Part shown: positions 6,579 through 8,738 of the stretch, one piece after another
How positions within the stretch are numbered: position 1 is the first letter of the stretch
Layout of the letters: every line of letters begins with the position of its first letter
Assembly: GCA_016278585.1 (NCBI GenBank)
Contig: JADQBO010000444.1
Location: forward strand, 1-8,738
DNA from: Desulfosporosinus sp.
GTDB taxonomy: Bacteria; Bacillota; Desulfitobacteriia; Desulfitobacteriales; Desulfitobacteriaceae
Direction: 5' to 3'
Length of the DNA stretch: 8,738 bases
The notes under the pieces: model-generated
Told to the model about the DNA's origin: nothing
Seen by the model: only the letters and a program-made list of their open reading frames with translations
The model's database searches: none
Position numbers and translations under genes: made by a program

Positions 6579-7511
6579 CTAAAGTGATCGAAGAAGCTCT
6601 AGTTGCTGGGGTTCACGAACATGACGATAATCTTCTCCAGCCAGGGCCAGTAAAATGGACAAGTTGAGATAAGGCAGTGCCCCCTCAATGGAATATCCGC
6701 CTTCGAGAACTGCTAAATCTGGTTGAAGGAGTTCAGTAATCCGCCCATATCCAGCAGCGGTTAAATTCATGGAAGCCAGTGGGTCGGTAAAATGGTTATC
6801 CTGACCGGCAGAATTAATGATCATTTCAGGAGCAAAAGCCTCTAGGCGTGGCAACACCCAATTTTCTAAAATGTAGTGATACCCTTCGTCTCCAATGCCT
6901 GGAGGAAGTGGAATGTTTAAGGTCTGACCCCAAGCGTTGGGGCCTCCTTTTTCATTGATAAACCCGCTGCCTGGAAAGAGTGTGCGACCATCTTGATGAA
7001 GAGAAATAAAGAGAATATTAGGGTCATGATAAAAGATATCTTGAGTTCCGTCTCCATGATGAACATCCGTATCGACAATGGCAATTCTCTTTTTACCAAA
7101 ATGAGCTCTCAAATGATTCACAAGAATTGCTTCATTATTTAATGAACAAAATCCTCGATTTCCCCAAACAGTGGCCCCTGAGTGATGACCGGGGGGGCGT
7201 GCCATAACAAAGCCATTGTCAATCTCGCCCTTCACTTGTGCCTCCCCGAGTATAATTGCACTACCGGCAGCAATGAGATGGGGATCTAAGCTATCTGTAT
7301 GCACTCCTGGAGTTGGAAATAAAGCTTGTGCCCCTAGTACGTTTTTCATAGAGGCCACACGGGGTGAAAACTGTTTGATTTGAGGTAAGTCAAGAATCCC
7401 CTCTTCAAAAAGCTGATCTTGAGTATAGAGGAGACGTTCTTCACGCTCTGGATGAGAGTCACCTAGTGACCAATCAAAGGCCGGAAAAAATAGAATTCCT
7501 GTACGTTTCAT
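6579..7511 (-). CDS. Histone-deacetylase-family (AcuC/HDAC-like) zinc amidohydrolase
   Basis: A bacterial member of the arginase/deacetylase fold that removes acetyl or acyl groups from small amides, polyamines or lysines; the substrate cannot be told here. All catalytic elements are visible: DSHPEREERL (18-27), the HH dyad in RPPGHHSG (105-112), zinc ligands Asp149 and His151 in DTDVHHGDGTQ (147-157), Asp238 in SAGQDNHFTDPL (234-245), and the transition-state Tyr273 in EGGYS (270-274). The ATG at 7511 has GGAGG 8 bases upstream and overlaps the hydantoinase stop as ATGA, so the two are translationally coupled. The 310 residues end shortly after the core at ...REPQQLELLRSL. The frame -1 to it then continues open for 134 codons into a zinc-ribbon region, and one extra T at the TTT of 6583-6581 would fuse them into about 444 residues. 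The catalytic core looks functional whatever the status of the tail. Confidence 0.92.
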   Translation of the reverse strand: MKRTGILFFPAFDWSLGDSHPEREERLLYTQDQLFEEGILDLPQIKQFSPRVASMKNVLGAQALFPTPGVHTDSLDPHLIAAGSAIILGEAQVKGEIDNGFVMARPPGHHSGATVWGNRGFCSLNNEAILVNHLRAHFGKKRIAIVDTDVHHGDGTQDIFYHDPNILFISLHQDGRTLFPGSGFINEKGGPNAWGQTLNIPLPPGIGDEGYHYILENWVLPRLEAFAPEMIINSAGQDNHFTDPLASMNLTAAGYGRITELLQPDLAVLEGGYSIEGALPYLNLSILLALAGEDYRHVREPQQLELLRSL

Positions 7512-8738
7512 GCCTGTACCCTCCCGATCACACCAGGTCGCAAATGAACGGCCCCGCGGATAATTTGACCGACGGTTTGATAATTTTGAACAATTGGAAA
7601 GAAATCGAAAGGTTCTCTTTCCAGATCTTGAATTTCTATCCCATAGTGGGCTATTTGCTTTTGAACAAGGGTATCAAGAAATCCCTCTACTTCACGGAAT
7701 GGCCGCAAAGATCCAGTCCATTTCCCCTGTTCTCCGGTCTCCTCTACTCGATATTGTTTCATATAAGTGTCAAGATGAAGGGTACAGTCAAACGTGGGTC
7801 TGGCTAAAGCTGCTCCAAGGGCATTGGCTACTTCAGGGAAATCACCGATACGAACTGGTGTTTTAAGAGTTTTTTCCAAAGCAGTAGAAATTCCTCTGGC
7901 ACCTCCACCACTAACCAATGTGTTAAACTGCTTGCTTTCATGAGGGTGGAGGACCTCCCAAACTTTATAGGCTGGCTCTTCTTCCCACTCTCGTTTCAGA
8001 GAATCAACGGCCTCCGCAATTCGGTTAACCACCCTATCAATGATCTCAGCAGCCAGTTCCTGGAGAAACTGTGGTGTTCTCTGTTCAGGCCGTAATAAAG
8101 TGGTTAGTCCTTCTTCCGCCAGCTCTAAGTATCCATAGTCAATAAGCCCAAGATAACGCATTGCATCTGTGGGAGTTGGAGCACTTCCACCCAGACAATA
8201 GGCTGGACCGATTCGATAATCTTCAATCATAAAGCCCTGATCTTTAGAACGGACCACAGAGTCTCCACCCACTGGAATTGAACGGACCGCTAGAGAGCGG
8301 ACAAGGGTTGAAAAGTCACCGATTTGGGCTCCTCTTGAACTAAGTAAGGGAGCTCCAGAAAGAATAAGACCTATGTCGGTAGTTGTACCGCCAATATCAA
8401 CGATAATCGAAGACGTCCCAGAGTCACTTTGAGCCAGTGCAGCTAGTACACTCGCCGCCGGTCCAGAATAGATGGAATCGACGGACCGAATCTTGGCAAG
8501 TGGTAAACTTCCGCCATCCGCTTTTAAGATATAAATAGGAGCTTGAATGTTACGGTTGCGTACTGCTGTTTGTAGTTGTTGGGTGAACTGATGATAAAGT
8601 TCGGAGACACCCAGGTTAAGATAGGTGGTCAGGCTGCGTCGATAAAAATTGGCTTGTCCCCACTCATGCCCTAGGGCAATCCTTAAAGAAGGGTTGCGTT
8701 GTTTGAGATAGTCAGCTAACTGTTCCTCATGAAGACAG
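7508..8738 (-). CDS. Hydantoinase/oxoprolinase-family protein, 5'-truncated by the window
   Basis: The frame is open from the stop at 7508 to the window edge (about 409 codons); the GTG at 8272 is internal, because the family's core motifs lie upstream of it. Hydantoinase A/oxoprolinase proteins use ATP to open the ring of hydantoins, 5-oxoproline or similar lactams, and related members carboxylate ketones. Visible are ADGG followed by the ATPase-type SGPAAS (8467-8450), VDIGGTTTD (8401-8375, the phosphate-binding motif), SRGAQIGDFSTLVRSLAVRS and VGGDSVV, then GPAYCLGGSAPTPTDA, VSGGGARG and NALGAALAR, in the usual family order. The N-terminal hydantoinase domain lies outside the window. The C-terminal part appears compact, about 140 residues after VSGGGARG. 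No HyuB partner is visible downstream; instead the next gene is an HDAC-like hydrolase with an ATGA overlap. The substrate cannot be inferred. The family is confident. Confidence 0.9.
   Translation of the reverse strand, partial: CLHEEQLADYLKQRNPSLRIALGHEWGQANFYRRSLTTYLNLGVSELYHQFTQQLQTAVRNRNIQAPIYILKADGGSLPLAKIRSVDSIYSGPAASVLAALAQSDSGTSSIIVDIGGTTTDIGLILSGAPLLSSRGAQIGDFSTLVRSLAVRSIPVGGDSVVRSKDQGFMIEDYRIGPAYCLGGSAPTPTDAMRYLGLIDYGYLELAEEGLTTLLRPEQRTPQFLQELAAEIIDRVVNRIAEAVDSLKREWEEEPAYKVWEVLHPHESKQFNTLVSGGGARGISTALEKTLKTPVRIGDFPEVANALGAALARPTFDCTLHLDTYMKQYRVEETGEQGKWTGSLRPFREVEGFLDTLVQKQIAHYGIEIQDLEREPFDFFPIVQNYQTVGQIIRGAVHLRPGVIGRVQA

Noticed and set aside
6579..6620. Programmed -1 ribosomal frameshifting joining HDAC to the zinc-ribbon frame
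   Set aside because: No X XXY YYZ heptamer is present in the overlap, and the T-run is only three bases, too short for transcriptional slippage.
7466..7866. Plus-strand open frames of 90-113 codons over the HDAC/hydantoinase junction
   Set aside because: They lie antisense to well-supported coding sequence, lack an SD and have no family resemblance; shadows of the real genes.
8270..8272. GTG as the true start of the hydantoinase-family gene
   Set aside because: The frame continues upstream to the window edge and encodes core family motifs (SGPAAS, VDIGGTTTD), so this GTG is an internal valine.

Overview
The window reads as a stretch of chromosome from a Gram-positive, low-to-moderate GC bacterium. 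The best guess is a Clostridia/Peptococcales relative such as Desulfosporosinus or Desulfitobacterium. That guess rests on strong GGAGG ribosome-binding sites, a MutL carrying the endonuclease motif, a short Firmicute-type Hfq and the mutL-miaA-hfq gene order; it is an inference, not a database match. Every gene I can support lies on the minus strand, so transcription runs from high to low coordinates. I see no RNA gene, CRISPR array, insertion sequence or other mobile element, and no gene-free stretch longer than about 160 bases.

In transcription order, the right half (8738-6178) holds the 3' part of a hydantoinase/oxoprolinase-family gene that runs off the window edge. A histone-deacetylase-family (HDAC) amidohydrolase gene follows, sharing an ATGA overlap with it. 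Next comes a short open frame encoding a four-cysteine, zinc-ribbon-like protein. Its frame stays open upstream, with no start codon, right back into the end of the HDAC gene, and one extra T in a TTT run would join the two into one protein of about 444 residues. I regard this as a frameshift-split gene (natural mutation or assembly error), or else a fused/split architecture worth checking.

The middle (6181-2117) is a mismatch-repair, RNA-modification and RNA-chaperone block. It contains mutL (TTG start, overlapping the preceding stop), an RsmJ/DUF548-like methyltransferase, miaA (tRNA A37 dimethylallyltransferase) and hfq. Short gaps and one-base to four-base overlaps imply co-transcription and translational coupling. 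A perfect 15-bp hairpin just after hfq is the likely terminator.

The left part (2040-1) holds typA/bipA, a ribosome-associated translational GTPase, probably with its own promoter in the gap after the hfq terminator. Beyond it are the first 20 codons of an unrecognised gene preceded by a strong Shine-Dalgarno sequence.

Most of the window is conserved housekeeping. No defence system or other clearly new system is visible. The points most worth a second look are the HDAC/zinc-ribbon junction, the presence of HDAC and hydantoinase genes upstream of mutL, and several start-codon corrections (miaA, the methyltransferase and mutL).
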